From Hungatella sp. UBA3048 (GTDB lineage Bacteria; Bacillota; Clostridia; Lachnospirales; Lachnospiraceae): a stretch of 64,000 nucleotides of DNA. The stretch spans positions 222,831-286,830 of the forward strand of contig DFCS01000044.1 in the NCBI GenBank assembly GCA_002367105.1, written 5' to 3'. The first letter of the stretch is position 1, and every line of letters begins with the position of its first letter. The notes beneath the pieces were generated by a model. The model saw only the letters and a list, made by a program, of their open reading frames with translations, was not told the DNA's origin and did no database searches. Below, piece after piece: positions 1-8,248 of this stretch. The position numbers and the translations under genes are program-made.

Positions 1-1131
1 CGCAACAAACTTTCCAAACAGATCGGCGCCTTGATGGGACAGGGGAAAAAGGAAGAAGCAGAGGAAATGAAGAAGAAAGTGACCGATGCTTCTGAACATC
101 TGGCCGGGTTGGAAGAAAAGGAACGTGAGCTGGAAGAAAAAATCAAAAAGATCATGATGACCATTCCGAATATCATTGATCCAAGTGTACCCATCGGCAA
201 GGATGACAGCGAGAACGTAGAGGTAGAGCGTTACGGCGAGCCTGTTGTTCCTGAGTTTGAGATTCCTTATCACACAGAAATCATGGAAAGCTTTGACGGC
301 ATTGACCTTGACAGTGCAAGAAAAGTAGCCGGCAATGGCTTTTATTATCTGATGGGCGATATTGCAAGGCTTCATTCTTCTGTACTTTCCTATGCAAGGG
401 ATTTCATGATAAACCGTGGCTTCACCTATTGCATTCCGCCCTTCATGATCCGCAGTGAAGTGGTTACCGGCGTTATGAGCTTTGCCGAGATGGATGCCAT
501 GATGTATAAGATCGAAGGAGAGGATTTATATCTGATCGGTACCAGCGAACATTCCATGATTGGAAAATTCATTGATACCATCCTTCCGGAAGAGAAGCTT
601 CCTCAGACCTTAACCAGTTATTCTCCCTGCTTCCGTAAGGAGAAAGGTGCCCATGGCTTGGAAGAACGTGGAGTGTACCGGATCCATCAGTTTGAAAAGC
701 AGGAAATGATCGTTGTCTGCAAGCCGGAAGAAAGCATGGATTGGTATGATAAATTATGGCAGAATACGGTTGACTTATTCCGTTCCCTGGATATCCCGGT
801 AAGAACTCTGGAATGCTGTTCCGGAGATTTGGCTGATTTAAAGGTGAAATCAGTGGATGTGGAAGCCTGGTCCCCAAGACAGAAAAAGTATTTTGAAGTG
901 GGCAGCTGCTCCAATTTAGGCGATGCCCAGGCAAGAAGACTTAAAATCCGTGTTTCTGGAGAAGAAGGAAGAAAGTATTTTGCCCATACGTTAAACAACA
1001 CCGTAGCTGCTCCTCCAAGAATGCTGATCGCTTTCCTGGAGAACAACTTACAGGCAGATGGAACCGTTAAGATTCCGGAAGCTTTACGGCCCTATATGGG
1101 AGGCACAAAAGCACTTATGCCGAAAAAATAA
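1..1131 (+). CDS. serS: Seryl-tRNA synthetase, 5'-truncated by window edge
   Basis: Charges tRNA-Ser with serine in the cytosol (class II aaRS). The frame is open from base 1, so the real start lies upstream; 376 residues are visible, about 50 fewer than the usual ~425. What is seen: the end of the N-terminal coiled-coil arm (Lys/Glu-rich, first ~45 visible residues); class II motif 2 around SPCFRKEKGAHGLEERGVYR; a motif-3 region reading AAPPRMLIAFLENN near the C-terminus. Motif 3 has AAPPR where the commonest SerRS form has a GRT-type triplet; similar variants occur in some clostridial SerRS (family knowledge). A terminator follows directly. Identity is secure; the 5' regulatory region cannot be judged. 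Confidence 0.96.
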   Translation, partial: RNKLSKQIGALMGQGKKEEAEEMKKKVTDASEHLAGLEEKERELEEKIKKIMMTIPNIIDPSVPIGKDDSENVEVERYGEPVVPEFEIPYHTEIMESFDGIDLDSARKVAGNGFYYLMGDIARLHSSVLSYARDFMINRGFTYCIPPFMIRSEVVTGVMSFAEMDAMMYKIEGEDLYLIGTSEHSMIGKFIDTILPEEKLPQTLTSYSPCFRKEKGAHGLEERGVYRIHQFEKQEMIVVCKPEESMDWYDKLWQNTVDLFRSLDIPVRTLECCSGDLADLKVKSVDVEAWSPRQKKYFEVGSCSNLGDAQARRLKIRVSGEEGRKYFAHTLNNTVAAPPRMLIAFLENNLQADGTVKIPEALRPYMGGTKALMPKK

Positions 1132-1143
1132 GGATTATAATGA

Positions 1144-1175
1144 GGTCCGGCTTTTTCTGAAAGGCCGGATCTTTT
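1144..1175 (+). terminator. Rho-independent terminator of serS
   Basis: An 8-bp stem pairs GGTCCGGC (1144-1151) with GCCGGATC (1164-1171) around a 12-nt loop and is followed by TTTT. It begins 13 bases after the serS stop codon. Confidence 0.75.
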
Positions 1176-1206
1176 AACATTTCCTGCACAAGTTATCCGG
1201 TTGCAG

Positions 1207-1237
1207 TTGACAAGAGAGATCATATGTATGATATGAT
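1207..1237 (+). promoter_or_regulatory. Probable sigma-A promoter for the VOC/hydrolase pair
   Basis: A perfect TTGACA (1207-1212) is followed by two overlapping TATGAT boxes at 1227-1232 and 1232-1237. The spacers are 14 and 19 nt, both off the 17-nt optimum. It is the only promoter-like signal between the serS terminator and the next gene. Confidence 0.45.
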
Positions 1238-1316
1238 GGATAGGACGAAAGACTGGTGTGTACCGGCTATAAGGGGATCGCAGCCGGTATGAAAAATGAA
1301 AAGGAGTGACAGCGGT

Positions 1317-1682
1317 ATGATTACATTTAACCATTTTAATTTTAATGTACTTGATCTGGAAAAGAGCTTAAAATTCTATAAGGATGCACTGGGACTTAGC
1401 CCTGTGCGTGAAAAAACAGCGTCAGACGGTTCCTTTAAACTGATTTATTTAGGTGATGGAAAAAGTGATTTTACTCTGGAGCTGACTTACTTAACAGAAC
1501 GAAAAGAGCCTTATAATCTGGGAGAATGTGAATTTCATCTGGCATTCCAAACGGATGAATATGAGAGCTTCTATAAAAAGCATAAGGAAATGGGAGTTAT
1601 CTGTTATGAAAACCCTGCTATGGGCATTTATTTCATCAGTGACCCAGACGGCTATTGGATCGAGATTGTTCCAACCAGATAA
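1317..1682 (+). CDS. VOC-fold lactoylglutathione lyase-like protein (glyoxalase I family)
   Basis: A 121-residue single-domain vicinal-oxygen-chelate protein. The four positions expected to bind metal in glyoxalase I can be placed: His in FNHFNF near the N-terminus, Glu in TLELTY, His in EFHLAF and Glu in YWIEIVP at the C-terminus. That suggests an active methylglyoxal-detoxifying lyase, although many VOC proteins of this size are uncharacterised. The start at 1317 was preferred over an in-frame ATG at 1296 because AAGGAG (1301-1306) sits ten bases upstream and the protein then begins with the usual fold start. It is 9 bp from the next gene, so the two are probably co-transcribed. Confidence 0.82.
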   Translation: MITFNHFNFNVLDLEKSLKFYKDALGLSPVREKTASDGSFKLIYLGDGKSDFTLELTYLTERKEPYNLGECEFHLAFQTDEYESFYKKHKEMGVICYENPAMGIYFISDPDGYWIEIVPTR

Positions 1683-1691
1683 GGAGAAGCC

Positions 1692-2348
1692 GTGTATATT
1701 GAAGTAAATGGAGTCACGTTATACTATGAGGTGTCAGGAAACGGCCCGGCGATTCTTCTTGTCCATGGGAATGGAGAGGATCATACTATTTTTAATGAAA
1801 CAGCGGAGCTTTTAAGAGAAAATTATACCGTTTATGCCCTGGATTCCAGAGATCATGGAAAAAGTTCCAGAGTGAAAACACTGGGGTATGAGGCAATGGC
1901 GGAAGATGTGGCTGAATTTGTCAGGAAGCTGAAGCTTGAAAAGCCCTGTTACTGTGGATTCAGCGACGGCGGGATCATTGGGATTCTTGCAGCCGTCCGG
2001 TATCCGGAGCTTTTTTCAAAGCTGGTGTTATGCGGTGCCAATGCTTATCCTCAGGGTTTAAAATGGTACTGGCTTAAATTATTCTCTCTGTTAGAAGCCA
2101 TAAAACATGATCCTAAGCTTTTGATGATGCTGAAAGAACCCCAGATTACGGTAAAAGAGCTGGAGAGCATTCCTGTTCCAGTACTTATTTTGGCAGGAGA
2201 GCGGGATATGGTCCGTGAATCCCATACCCGTTATCTTGCCTCAAAAATTAAAAACAGCCGTCTTAAAATCCTTCCTGGAGAAGGGCACGGCAGTTATATC
2301 GTGCACAGCAGGAAACTTTATTATTTCATGAAGAAATTTCTTGAATGA
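1692..2348 (+). CDS. Alpha/beta hydrolase
   Basis: A 218-residue alpha/beta-hydrolase-fold protein, substrate unknown. The catalytic elements are visible: an oxyanion HGNGED motif near residue 25, the nucleophile elbow GFSDGG near residue 90, the acid in AGERDMV and the His in GEGHGS near the C-terminus. It is shorter than typical family members (250-300), with a reduced cap region. It starts with GTG at 1692, with AAGGAG immediately downstream of the preceding stop codon acting as ribosome-binding site. It is coupled to the VOC gene upstream. No signal peptide is present, so it is cytosolic. Confidence 0.85.
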   Translation: MYIEVNGVTLYYEVSGNGPAILLVHGNGEDHTIFNETAELLRENYTVYALDSRDHGKSSRVKTLGYEAMAEDVAEFVRKLKLEKPCYCGFSDGGIIGILAAVRYPELFSKLVLCGANAYPQGLKWYWLKLFSLLEAIKHDPKLLMMLKEPQITVKELESIPVPVLILAGERDMVRESHTRYLASKIKNSRLKILPGEGHGSYIVHSRKLYYFMKKFLE

Positions 2349-2404
2349 CCAATTCCGAAAGAAACATTTATTTAAAATAAAACAGGGGTGTAAAGAAAAA
2401 ACAC

Positions 2405-2433
2405 TTGACACCTTAAAAAAAATATTGTATGAT
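2405..2433 (+). promoter_or_regulatory. Consensus sigma-A promoter for ylxM-ffh
   Basis: TTGACA (2405-2410), a 17-nt spacer, then TATGAT (2428-2433): one mismatch from full consensus. The predicted transcript begins around 2440, only about ten bases before the ylxM ATG and at the edge of its AGGTGAT ribosome-binding site, giving a very short leader. Confidence 0.8.
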
Positions 2434-2448
2434 ATCCCAGGTGATGAT

Positions 2449-2799
2449 ATGGAGAGGATTGCAAGACAGGTCTTATTATATGATTTCTACGGCGCTCTAT
2501 TAACGGAGCATCAGAGGCATATCTACGAAGATGTGGTTTTTTATGACCTTTCTTTAAGTGAGATAGCAGAAGAACAGGGAATCAGCCGTCAGGGTGTCCA
2601 TGACCTCATTAAACGGTGCAATAAGATCCTGGAAGATTATGAAGAAAAACTTCATCTGGTAAAAAAGTTTGAGCAGACAAAAAAACTGGCCAGAGAGATC
2701 CAGAGTTTGACAAAAGAGTTTGCCGGTACGAACGATAGGAATCTGATCCATCGCATTGAGGAGATATCGGGCGAAATCATCGAGCTGGAAGCTCATTAG
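2449..2799 (+). CDS. ylxM: YlxM family DNA-binding helix-turn-helix protein, SRP operon
   Basis: 116 residues with a sigma-70 region-4-like HTH (LSLSEIAEEQGISRQGVHDLIKR, residues ~36-58) and a charged helical C-terminal half. YlxM/p13 proteins lie upstream of ffh in Gram-positives and are linked to the signal recognition particle; in streptococci they bind SRP components (family knowledge). The frame extends up to a TTG at 2341, but the strong promoter at 2405-2433 and the SD AGGTGAT at 2439-2445 put the start at the ATG at 2449, which also gives the family's usual N-terminus. It ends 11 bp before ffh. Confidence 0.9.
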   Translation: MERIARQVLLYDFYGALLTEHQRHIYEDVVFYDLSLSEIAEEQGISRQGVHDLIKRCNKILEDYEEKLHLVKKFEQTKKLAREIQSLTKEFAGTNDRNLIHRIEEISGEIIELEAH

Positions 2800-2810
2800 G
2801 AGGGCGTTAG

Positions 2811-4160
2811 ATGGCTTTTGAGAGCTTATCCGATAAATTACAGAATGTATTTAAGAGCTTAAGAGGCAAAGGACGCTTGTCCGAGGCCGATGTGAAAACA
2901 GCCCTTAAAGAAGTGAAGATGGCTTTACTGGAAGCCGACGTGAGCTTTAAGGTTGTTAAACAGTTTATAAGCGCTGTACAGGAGCGGGCAATTGGACAGG
3001 ATGTCCAGAACAGTCTGACTCCCGGACAGATGGTAATAAAGATCGTAAATGAAGAACTGGTAAAGCTGATGGGATCTGAGACGACTGAAATTTCGTTAAA
3101 GCCTGCCAGCGATATGACTATCATCCTGATGGCAGGTCTTCAGGGTGCCGGTAAAACAACCACCACTGCCAAAATTGCCGGAAAGCTAAAGGCAAAGGGC
3201 AGGAAGCCGCTTCTCGTTGCTTGTGACGTTTATCGTCCCGCTGCTATCAAGCAGCTGCAGATCAACGGGGAAAAGCAGGGCGTTCCCGTCTTCTCCATGG
3301 GAGAAAACCATAAACCGGCAGATATTGCAAAGGCCGCTGTTGCATATGCGGCAAAGAATGACCAGAATGTGATCATTCTGGATACGGCAGGCCGTCTTCA
3401 CATTGATGAAGACATGATGAACGAGCTGATCGAAATTAAAGATGCGGTAGATGTTCATCAGACAATACTGGTAGTTGATGCCATGACAGGACAAGATGCG
3501 GTAAATGTAGCGGGAATGTTCAATGATAAAATTGGCATTGACGGCGTTATCATTACAAAGCTGGACGGTGATACCAGGGGCGGTGCAGCCCTCTCAATCC
3601 GTGCAGTAACTGGAAAGCCGGTTCTTTATGTTGGTATGGGAGAAAAGCTTTCCGATTTGGAACAGTTTTATCCGGACCGTATGGCTTCCAGAATTCTTGG
3701 TATGGGCGATATCCTTTCCCTTATTGAAAAGGCCGAAACCCAGGTTGATGAAGAGAAAGCAAAAGAGTTGTCTCAAAAGCTCCGCAAGGCGGAATTTGAT
3801 TACAATGATTTTCTGGACCAGATGAACCAGGTAAAGAAAATGGGCGGCATGGCAAGCATATTAAGCATGATGCCGGGCATGGGCCAGATGAAGGATATGG
3901 ATTTTGATGAAAAAGCCATGGACCGGGTGGAAGCGATCATCCTTTCCATGACAAACAAAGAACGGTTGAATCCTGAGCTTATGAAAAATGCTTCCAGAAA
4001 GCAGCGTGTAGCTAAGGGTGCGGGCGTGGATATCACAGAAGTAAACCGCATAGTCAAGCAGTTTGATCAGATGAAAAAGATGATGAAACAGCTTCCCGGC
4101 ATGATGGGCGGCGGAAAGCGTCACGGCGGTTTGTTCGGCAAGATGAAGTTACCGTTTTAG
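2811..4160 (+). CDS. ffh: Signal recognition particle protein Ffh
   Basis: SRP54 GTPase that binds signal sequences and 4.5S/6S RNA and delivers ribosome-nascent chains to FtsY at the membrane. 449 residues, the usual length. Domains in order: N domain (1-~100), G domain with G1 GLQGAGKTT at 109-117, DTAGR and TKLDGDTRGG, then a methionine-rich M domain from about 325 with repeated GMG/MM clusters and the SRP-RNA-binding helix-turn-helix (SMTNKERLNPELM...SRKQRVAKGAG). It starts at the ATG at 2811 after GGAGG and is coupled to ylxM. Confidence 0.98.
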   Translation: MAFESLSDKLQNVFKSLRGKGRLSEADVKTALKEVKMALLEADVSFKVVKQFISAVQERAIGQDVQNSLTPGQMVIKIVNEELVKLMGSETTEISLKPASDMTIILMAGLQGAGKTTTTAKIAGKLKAKGRKPLLVACDVYRPAAIKQLQINGEKQGVPVFSMGENHKPADIAKAAVAYAAKNDQNVIILDTAGRLHIDEDMMNELIEIKDAVDVHQTILVVDAMTGQDAVNVAGMFNDKIGIDGVIITKLDGDTRGGAALSIRAVTGKPVLYVGMGEKLSDLEQFYPDRMASRILGMGDILSLIEKAETQVDEEKAKELSQKLRKAEFDYNDFLDQMNQVKKMGGMASILSMMPGMGQMKDMDFDEKAMDRVEAIILSMTNKERLNPELMKNASRKQRVAKGAGVDITEVNRIVKQFDQMKKMMKQLPGMMGGGKRHGGLFGKMKLPF

Positions 4161-4246
4161 TTTATTCTTTTACGTTAGCAAAGCAGATTTCTGCGTTCGC
4201 TATAAATTAGTTTCAGAATCCAAGATTTAAGGAGGTGAATTTCAAA

Positions 4247-4489
4247 ATGGCAGTAAAAATGAGATTAAAAAGAATGGGTCAGAAAAAGGCTCCTTTCTAT
4301 AGAATTGTAGTTGCAGATTCCAGATCTCCAAGAGATGGCAGATTCATCGAAGAGGTTGGTTACTATGATCCTACCACAGAACCAAGCGTAATCAAGTTTA
4401 ACGAAGAGAACGCAAAGAAGTGGTTAACTGCAGGTGCTCAGCCAACTGAAGTTGTAAGCAAGCTTTTAAAGATCGCCGGTATCCAGTAG
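4247..4489 (+). CDS. rpsP: 30S ribosomal protein bS16
   Basis: 80-residue bS16, a 30S assembly protein. It begins [20 protein letters not shown] and contains the typical [17 protein letters not shown] segment. The ATG at 4247 is preferred over an in-frame GTG at 4235 because the GTG lies inside the excellent SD AAGGAGGTG (4229-4237). It heads the rpsP-khpA pair of the conserved Firmicutes cluster. The 86-bp gap after ffh contains a TATAAA (4200-4205) without a clear -35 box, so read-through from ffh is possible. Confidence 0.97.
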   Translation: MAVKMRLKRMGQKKAPFYRIVVADSRSPRDGRFIEEVGYYDPTTEPSVIKFNEENAKKWLTAGAQPTEVVSKLLKIAGIQ

Positions 4490-4504
4490 TGAGAGGTGAA
4501 GCAT

Positions 4505-4732
4505 ATGAAGGAATTAGTAGAAGTAATTGCAAGAGCACTGGTTGATAACCCGGATCAGGTTGTTGTTACTGAAACCGTTAAAGACGATGAGATAATCCTT
4601 GAACTTACGGTTGCACCTTCCGACATGGGTAAGGTAATTGGCAAGCAGGGCAGGATCGCTAAAGCTATCCGTTCTGTTGTAAAAGCAGCAGCTTCCAAAG
4701 AAGACAAAAAGGTTACTGTAGAAATCCAGTAA
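4505..4732 (+). CDS. khpA: KH-domain RNA-binding protein KhpA (YlqC)
   Basis: A 75-residue single KH domain with the GxxG-type loop in MGKVIGKQGRIAKAIRSVV (residues ~40-58). KhpA proteins dimerise with KhpB and bind RNA, affecting cell division and elongation in streptococci (family knowledge). The start at 4505 follows GAGGTGAAGC; an upstream TTG at 4496 is inside that site. It is 15 bp from rpsP, the standard arrangement. A hairpin terminator follows, so rimM may have its own transcription. Confidence 0.93.
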   Translation: MKELVEVIARALVDNPDQVVVTETVKDDEIILELTVAPSDMGKVIGKQGRIAKAIRSVVKAAASKEDKKVTVEIQ

Positions 4733-4740
4733 CCGTAAAA

Positions 4741-4775
4741 GACCGCCGGCCTGTCGGGACGACGGTCCTTTTGGT
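4741..4775 (+). terminator. Probable terminator after khpA
   Basis: GACCG (4741-4745) pairs with CGGTC (4763-4767), with additional GC pairing inside, followed by CCTTTTGG and a further T-rich stretch (TTATTTTC). The stem is interrupted, so it may be leaky. Confidence 0.5.
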
Positions 4776-4889
4776 ATTATTTTCTTTGTGCAAATGCTTA
4801 AAATAAGCCGGATAGTGATATCCGGTTTCTTTGACATGGTTCGATGAGCAAAGGGAAGCAGATTTCCTTTGCATAAGATGGAGAGACAG

Positions 4890-5399
4890 ATGGATAATTT
4901 GTTAAGAGTTGGCGTAATTTCATCCACTCACGGAGTGAGAGGAGAAGTGAAGGTTTATCCGACCACAGACGATGTAAATCGTTTTAAAAGTCTAAAGAAT
5001 GTAATTCTGGATACCGGCCGGGACCATATGGATTTAGAAATCCAGGGAGTAAAGTTTTTTAAGAATATGGTGATCCTTAAGTTCAAAGGATATGATTCCA
5101 TTGATGACATTGAAAAATATAAAGGAAAAGATCTGCTCATAACCAGGGACCAGGCGGTAGAGCTGGGACCGGATGAAAATTTCATTGTTGATTTAATTGG
5201 ACTTCGCGTAATCACTGAGAACGGAGAAGAGTTTGGAACCCTGACCGATGTGATCAAGACCGGAGCCAATGACGTCTATGAAGTAAAAACGGCAGAAGGG
5301 AAGGAAGTCCTGCTTCCGGCAATTAAGGAATGCGTGTTAAATGTGGATTTAACAGAAGGAACTGTTATAGTTCACATCATGGATGGACTTCTGGATTAA
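4890..5399 (+). CDS. rimM: Ribosome maturation factor RimM
   Basis: 169-residue 16S rRNA processing factor that binds uS19 during 30S head assembly. The N-terminal beta-barrel starts [21 protein letters not shown]; the C-terminal PRC barrel holds [18 protein letters not shown] and [14 protein letters not shown]. Of three in-frame starts (TTG 4869, ATG 4878, ATG 4890) the last is chosen: GGAG at 4880-4883 is spaced six bases from it and the length then matches the family. It is followed by trmD after 22 bp, as in most Firmicutes. Confidence 0.95.
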   Translation: MDNLLRVGVISSTHGVRGEVKVYPTTDDVNRFKSLKNVILDTGRDHMDLEIQGVKFFKNMVILKFKGYDSIDDIEKYKGKDLLITRDQAVELGPDENFIVDLIGLRVITENGEEFGTLTDVIKTGANDVYEVKTAEGKEVLLPAIKECVLNVDLTEGTVIVHIMDGLLD

Positions 5400-5421
5400 G
5401 ATAGAGGAGTGGAAATAGACA

Positions 5422-6168
5422 ATGAATTATCACATATTAACCCTGTTTCCTGAGATGGTCCTAAACGGCCTCCACACCAGCATTATTGGAAGAGCGGCGG
5501 AAAAAGGCCTGCTCTCTATTGAAGCCATAGATATCCGGGAATATTCAACCGACAAGCACCGTCATGTGGATGATTATCCCTATGGAGGCGGAGCCGGAAT
5601 GGTCATGCAGCCCATGCCTATCTGTGAGGCCTATGATGATTTGTGTGGGAAAATCGGGAAAAAGCCCCGGGTTATCTATATGACTCCCCAGGGGAGGGTT
5701 TTTAACCAGAAAATTGCGGAGGAACTGGCAAAGGAAGAAGACCTTGTTTTCCTGTGCGGCCATTATGAAGGAATTGATGAGAGGGCTTTGGAGCTTGTTG
5801 CCACGGATTATCTTTCCATCGGTGACTATGTGCTGACAGGAGGAGAGCTCCCGGCCATGGTTATGATTGACTGCATTTCCCGGCTGATTCCAGGGGTCTT
5901 AAACAACGATACCTCTGCTGAATTTGAATCCTTCCACGACAACCTTCTGGAATATCCCCAGTATACCAGGCCGGAAGAGTACAGGGGACTCCGGGTTCCT
6001 GATATCCTTTTATCCGGTCATCATAAAAATATTGATACCTGGAGAAGGGAACAATCCATTAAACGGACCCTGGAACGCAGGCCGGATCTTTTGGCGGATG
6101 CCAGCCTGTCTAAAAAAGAAGCGGAATATTTAAAAAAGCTTGAAAATGAGCAGGAAAAACGGGAATAA
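5422..6168 (+). CDS. trmD: tRNA (guanine-37-N1)-methyltransferase TrmD
   Basis: SPOUT-class enzyme that methylates G37 of tRNAs reading CNN codons, preventing +1 frameshifts. 248 residues. The SAM-binding trefoil knot is visible in FLCGHYEGIDERAL and SIGDYVLTGGELP, preceded by the conserved DDYPYGGGAGMVM segment. It starts at the ATG at 5422 after GAGGAG. It lies between rimM and rplS in the canonical order. Confidence 0.97.
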   Translation: MNYHILTLFPEMVLNGLHTSIIGRAAEKGLLSIEAIDIREYSTDKHRHVDDYPYGGGAGMVMQPMPICEAYDDLCGKIGKKPRVIYMTPQGRVFNQKIAEELAKEEDLVFLCGHYEGIDERALELVATDYLSIGDYVLTGGELPAMVMIDCISRLIPGVLNNDTSAEFESFHDNLLEYPQYTRPEEYRGLRVPDILLSGHHKNIDTWRREQSIKRTLERRPDLLADASLSKKEAEYLKKLENEQEKRE

Positions 6169-6185
6169 TTTAAGGAAGAAAGGAC

Positions 6186-6214
6186 TTGCAATCCAAGTTC
6201 CTTTATGATAAAAT
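6186..6214 (+). promoter_or_regulatory. Promoter upstream of rplS
   Basis: TTGCAA (6186-6191), 17-nt spacer, TAAAAT (6209-6214). The -35 region also lies in an imperfect hairpin (AAAGGACTTG against CAAGTTCCTTT). It leaves an approximately 90-nt leader before rplS whose function I cannot assign. Confidence 0.55.
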
Positions 6215-6307
6215 GAAAAACGTTGTGATGAAAAGGCGATGGTCCTCTGTTACGGATTTTAGAATGAAGTATTAAGAACATCAAATAATATCAAGGAGGT
6301 TCACACA

Positions 6308-6655
6308 ATGAACGAAATTATTAAGAATATTGAAGCAGCACAGTTAAAGCAGGAAGTTCCTCAGTTCAACGTTGGCGATACCGTTAAGGTATATAACAAG
6401 ATCAAAGAGGGTGCCCGCGAAAGAATCCAGATTTTTGAAGGAACCGTTATTAAAAGACAGAACGGCGGCGCCAGAGAGACATTTACCGTAAGAAAAAATT
6501 CTAACGGCATCGGCGTTGAAAAGACCTGGCCATTACATTCCCCTTCTGTAGACAACATTGAAGTTGTAAGAAGAGGTAAAGTAAGAAGAGCAAAACTTTA
6601 CTACTTAAGAGACAGAGTTGGTAAGGCTGCTAAGGTCAAAGAATCAGTTAAATAA
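6308..6655 (+). CDS. rplS: 50S ribosomal protein bL19
   Basis: 115-residue bL19, located at the 30S-50S interface. Typical segments are [26 protein letters not shown] and the basic C-terminus [22 protein letters not shown] (given here only as landmarks). The start at 6308 follows a strong AAGGAGG. A terminator follows, so the gene is probably expressed mainly as a single-gene unit from the promoter at 6186-6214. Confidence 0.97.
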   Translation: MNEIIKNIEAAQLKQEVPQFNVGDTVKVYNKIKEGARERIQIFEGTVIKRQNGGARETFTVRKNSNGIGVEKTWPLHSPSVDNIEVVRRGKVRRAKLYYLRDRVGKAAKVKESVK

Positions 6656-6672
6656 TTCCGGATCAGGTGAGG

Positions 6673-6698
6673 GGGACAATGCAAATTGTCCCTTTCTT
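6673..6698 (+). terminator. Terminator after rplS
   Basis: GGGACAAT (6673-6680) and ATTGTCCC (6685-6692) form a perfect 8-bp stem with a GCAA tetraloop, followed by TTTCTT. Confidence 0.8.
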
Positions 6699-6763
6699 GA
6701 CATGAGTTACTGAATGAAGATAAGCGAAGCGAACTTCCTTATAATAGACGGGGGGTTTCATAC

Positions 6764-7315
6764 ATGGATTTTTATCACAGTGAAGATAATAATAAGCTCC
6801 GGCAAATCGTCAACTGGGTCGTTGATATTGTAGTAGTGATTGCCTTAGCATGGTTTCTGGTCTATGCTTATGGAACACAGATCGTGATTGCAGGGCACTC
6901 CATGCTTCCTCTTCTCGCTTCGGATGATGTGGTTTTGATGGACCGGCTGGCTTATGATTTTGGAAACCCGGATCGGTTTGATGTTGTGGTATTTCAAAGA
7001 GAAGATCAGAAAATGAATGTAAAGAGGGTCATCGGACTGCCTGGGGAAACCGTGCAGATAAAAAACGATGAAATCTTTGTTGACGGAGAAAAACTAAAAG
7101 AACCGTCAGGCTCTGGCCGTATCTCTCTTGCCGGACTTGCGGAAAAGCCGGTCAAGCTTGGTAGTGATGAATATTTTCTGCTGGGTGATAACAGAGACAG
7201 CAGCGAGGACAGCCGTTTTGCCAATATCGGAAATGTAAGCAGAGGCCAGATCCAGGGCAAGGTATGGTTCCGGATGATGCCTTTTATAAAAATGGAACTA
7301 ATTCGTTCAAAGTAG
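6764..7315 (+). CDS. lepB: Type I signal peptidase
   Basis: 183-residue membrane-bound serine protease that removes signal peptides of Sec/Tat-exported proteins. One N-terminal transmembrane segment (residues ~17-36) anchors it. The catalytic Ser is S46 in GHSMLP and the catalytic Lys is K87 in VKRVIGLPGE; box E (LGDNRDSSEDSR) is near the C-terminus. The start at 6764 follows GGGGGG. Upstream lie a TTGACA (6697-6702) and a TATAAT (6740-6745) that are not correctly paired with each other, so the promoter is uncertain. Confidence 0.95.
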   Translation: MDFYHSEDNNKLRQIVNWVVDIVVVIALAWFLVYAYGTQIVIAGHSMLPLLASDDVVLMDRLAYDFGNPDRFDVVVFQREDQKMNVKRVIGLPGETVQIKNDEIFVDGEKLKEPSGSGRISLAGLAEKPVKLGSDEYFLLGDNRDSSEDSRFANIGNVSRGQIQGKVWFRMMPFIKMELIRSK

Positions 7316-7324
7316 AGGAATGTT

Positions 7325-8167
7325 ATGAATATACAATGGTATCCGGGTCATATGACCAAAGCCAAAAGGGCTATGAAGGAAGATATCAAATTAATTGATT
7401 TGATAATAGAACTGGTGGACGCGAGAGTACCCTTAAGCAGCCGGAATCCTGATATTGATGAATTGGGAGCCGGAAAGGCACGTATCGTTCTGCTTAATAA
7501 ATCCGATCTTGCGGATGAACGCAGCAACAGTGCCTGGCAGTCATATTTTGAAGCCAAGGGCTGCTACGTTGTCAAGGTGAATTCTAAGAGCGGGGCAGGA
7601 CTAAAGCAGATTAACGGTGTTGTTTCTGAGGCATGTAAGGAGAAAATAGAACGTGACCGCAGAAGAGGAATTTTAAACCGTCCGGTGAGAGCCATGGTGG
7701 TCGGAATTCCCAATGTGGGAAAATCTACCTTTATCAATTCCTTTGCAGGAAAAGCATGTGCAAAAACAGGAAACAGACCTGGAGTGACGAAAGGGAATCA
7801 ATGGATCAGGCTTAATAAGAGCTTAGAGCTTCTTGATACCCCCGGTATATTGTGGCCGAAATTTGAGGATCAGCAGGTAGGAATCAGACTTGCTCTCATT
7901 GGATCTGTCAATGATGAGATATTGAACAAGGATGAACTGGCAATGGAGCTCATCCGTTTCCTGACAAAAAAATATCCCAGAGTTCTTTCTGAAAGATATG
8001 GAATAGAAACAGAAGATGCCCTGGAGGCATTAATGCAGGTGGCACAGGCCAGAGCCTGTCTTGCAAAAGGCGGAGAACTGGACCTGGTGAAGGCTTCGAA
8101 TCTTTTGATCGACGATTTCAGAAGCGGAAAGCTGGGTCGTATGACTTTGGAGCTTCCTGCGCAATAA
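7325..8167 (+). CDS. rbgA: Ribosome biogenesis GTPase RbgA (YlqF)
   Basis: 280-residue circularly permuted GTPase needed for late 50S assembly. The motifs appear in permuted order: NKSD (G4, residues 58-61) before GIPNVGKST (G1, ~127-135) and DTPG (G3). The N-terminal IQWYPGHMTKAKR segment and the C-terminal ANTAR-like RNA-binding helices are typical. It begins 9 bp after lepB, so the two are probably co-transcribed. A strong terminator follows. Confidence 0.96.
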   Translation: MNIQWYPGHMTKAKRAMKEDIKLIDLIIELVDARVPLSSRNPDIDELGAGKARIVLLNKSDLADERSNSAWQSYFEAKGCYVVKVNSKSGAGLKQINGVVSEACKEKIERDRRRGILNRPVRAMVVGIPNVGKSTFINSFAGKACAKTGNRPGVTKGNQWIRLNKSLELLDTPGILWPKFEDQQVGIRLALIGSVNDEILNKDELAMELIRFLTKKYPRVLSERYGIETEDALEALMQVAQARACLAKGGELDLVKASNLLIDDFRSGKLGRMTLELPAQ

Positions 8168-8182
8168 CCAGAATTCAATGAA

Positions 8183-8222
8183 AGGGTTTTGCTTTTTGGA
8201 AAAAGAGCAAGACCCTGTTTTT
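8183..8222 (+). terminator. Terminator between rbgA and rnhB
   Basis: AGGGTTTTGCTTTTT pairs with AAAGAGCAAGACCCT (ending at 8216), followed by GTTTTT. The hairpin occupies what would be the N-terminus of rnhB if a start at 8189 were used, which argues against that start. Confidence 0.75.
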
Positions 8223-8248
8223 CAATCAAAAAACGGGAGCTTAAAGAA

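Noticed and set aside
2341..2448. Longer ylxM reading from a TTG at 2341
   Set aside because: It overlaps the preceding gene and its first 36 codons span a near-consensus promoter; the ATG at 2449 has its own SD and the usual family N-terminus.
8189..8248. Longer rnhB reading from 8189
   Set aside because: The segment is a terminator hairpin with a T-run; the ATG at 8249 has a usable SD and gives normal length.
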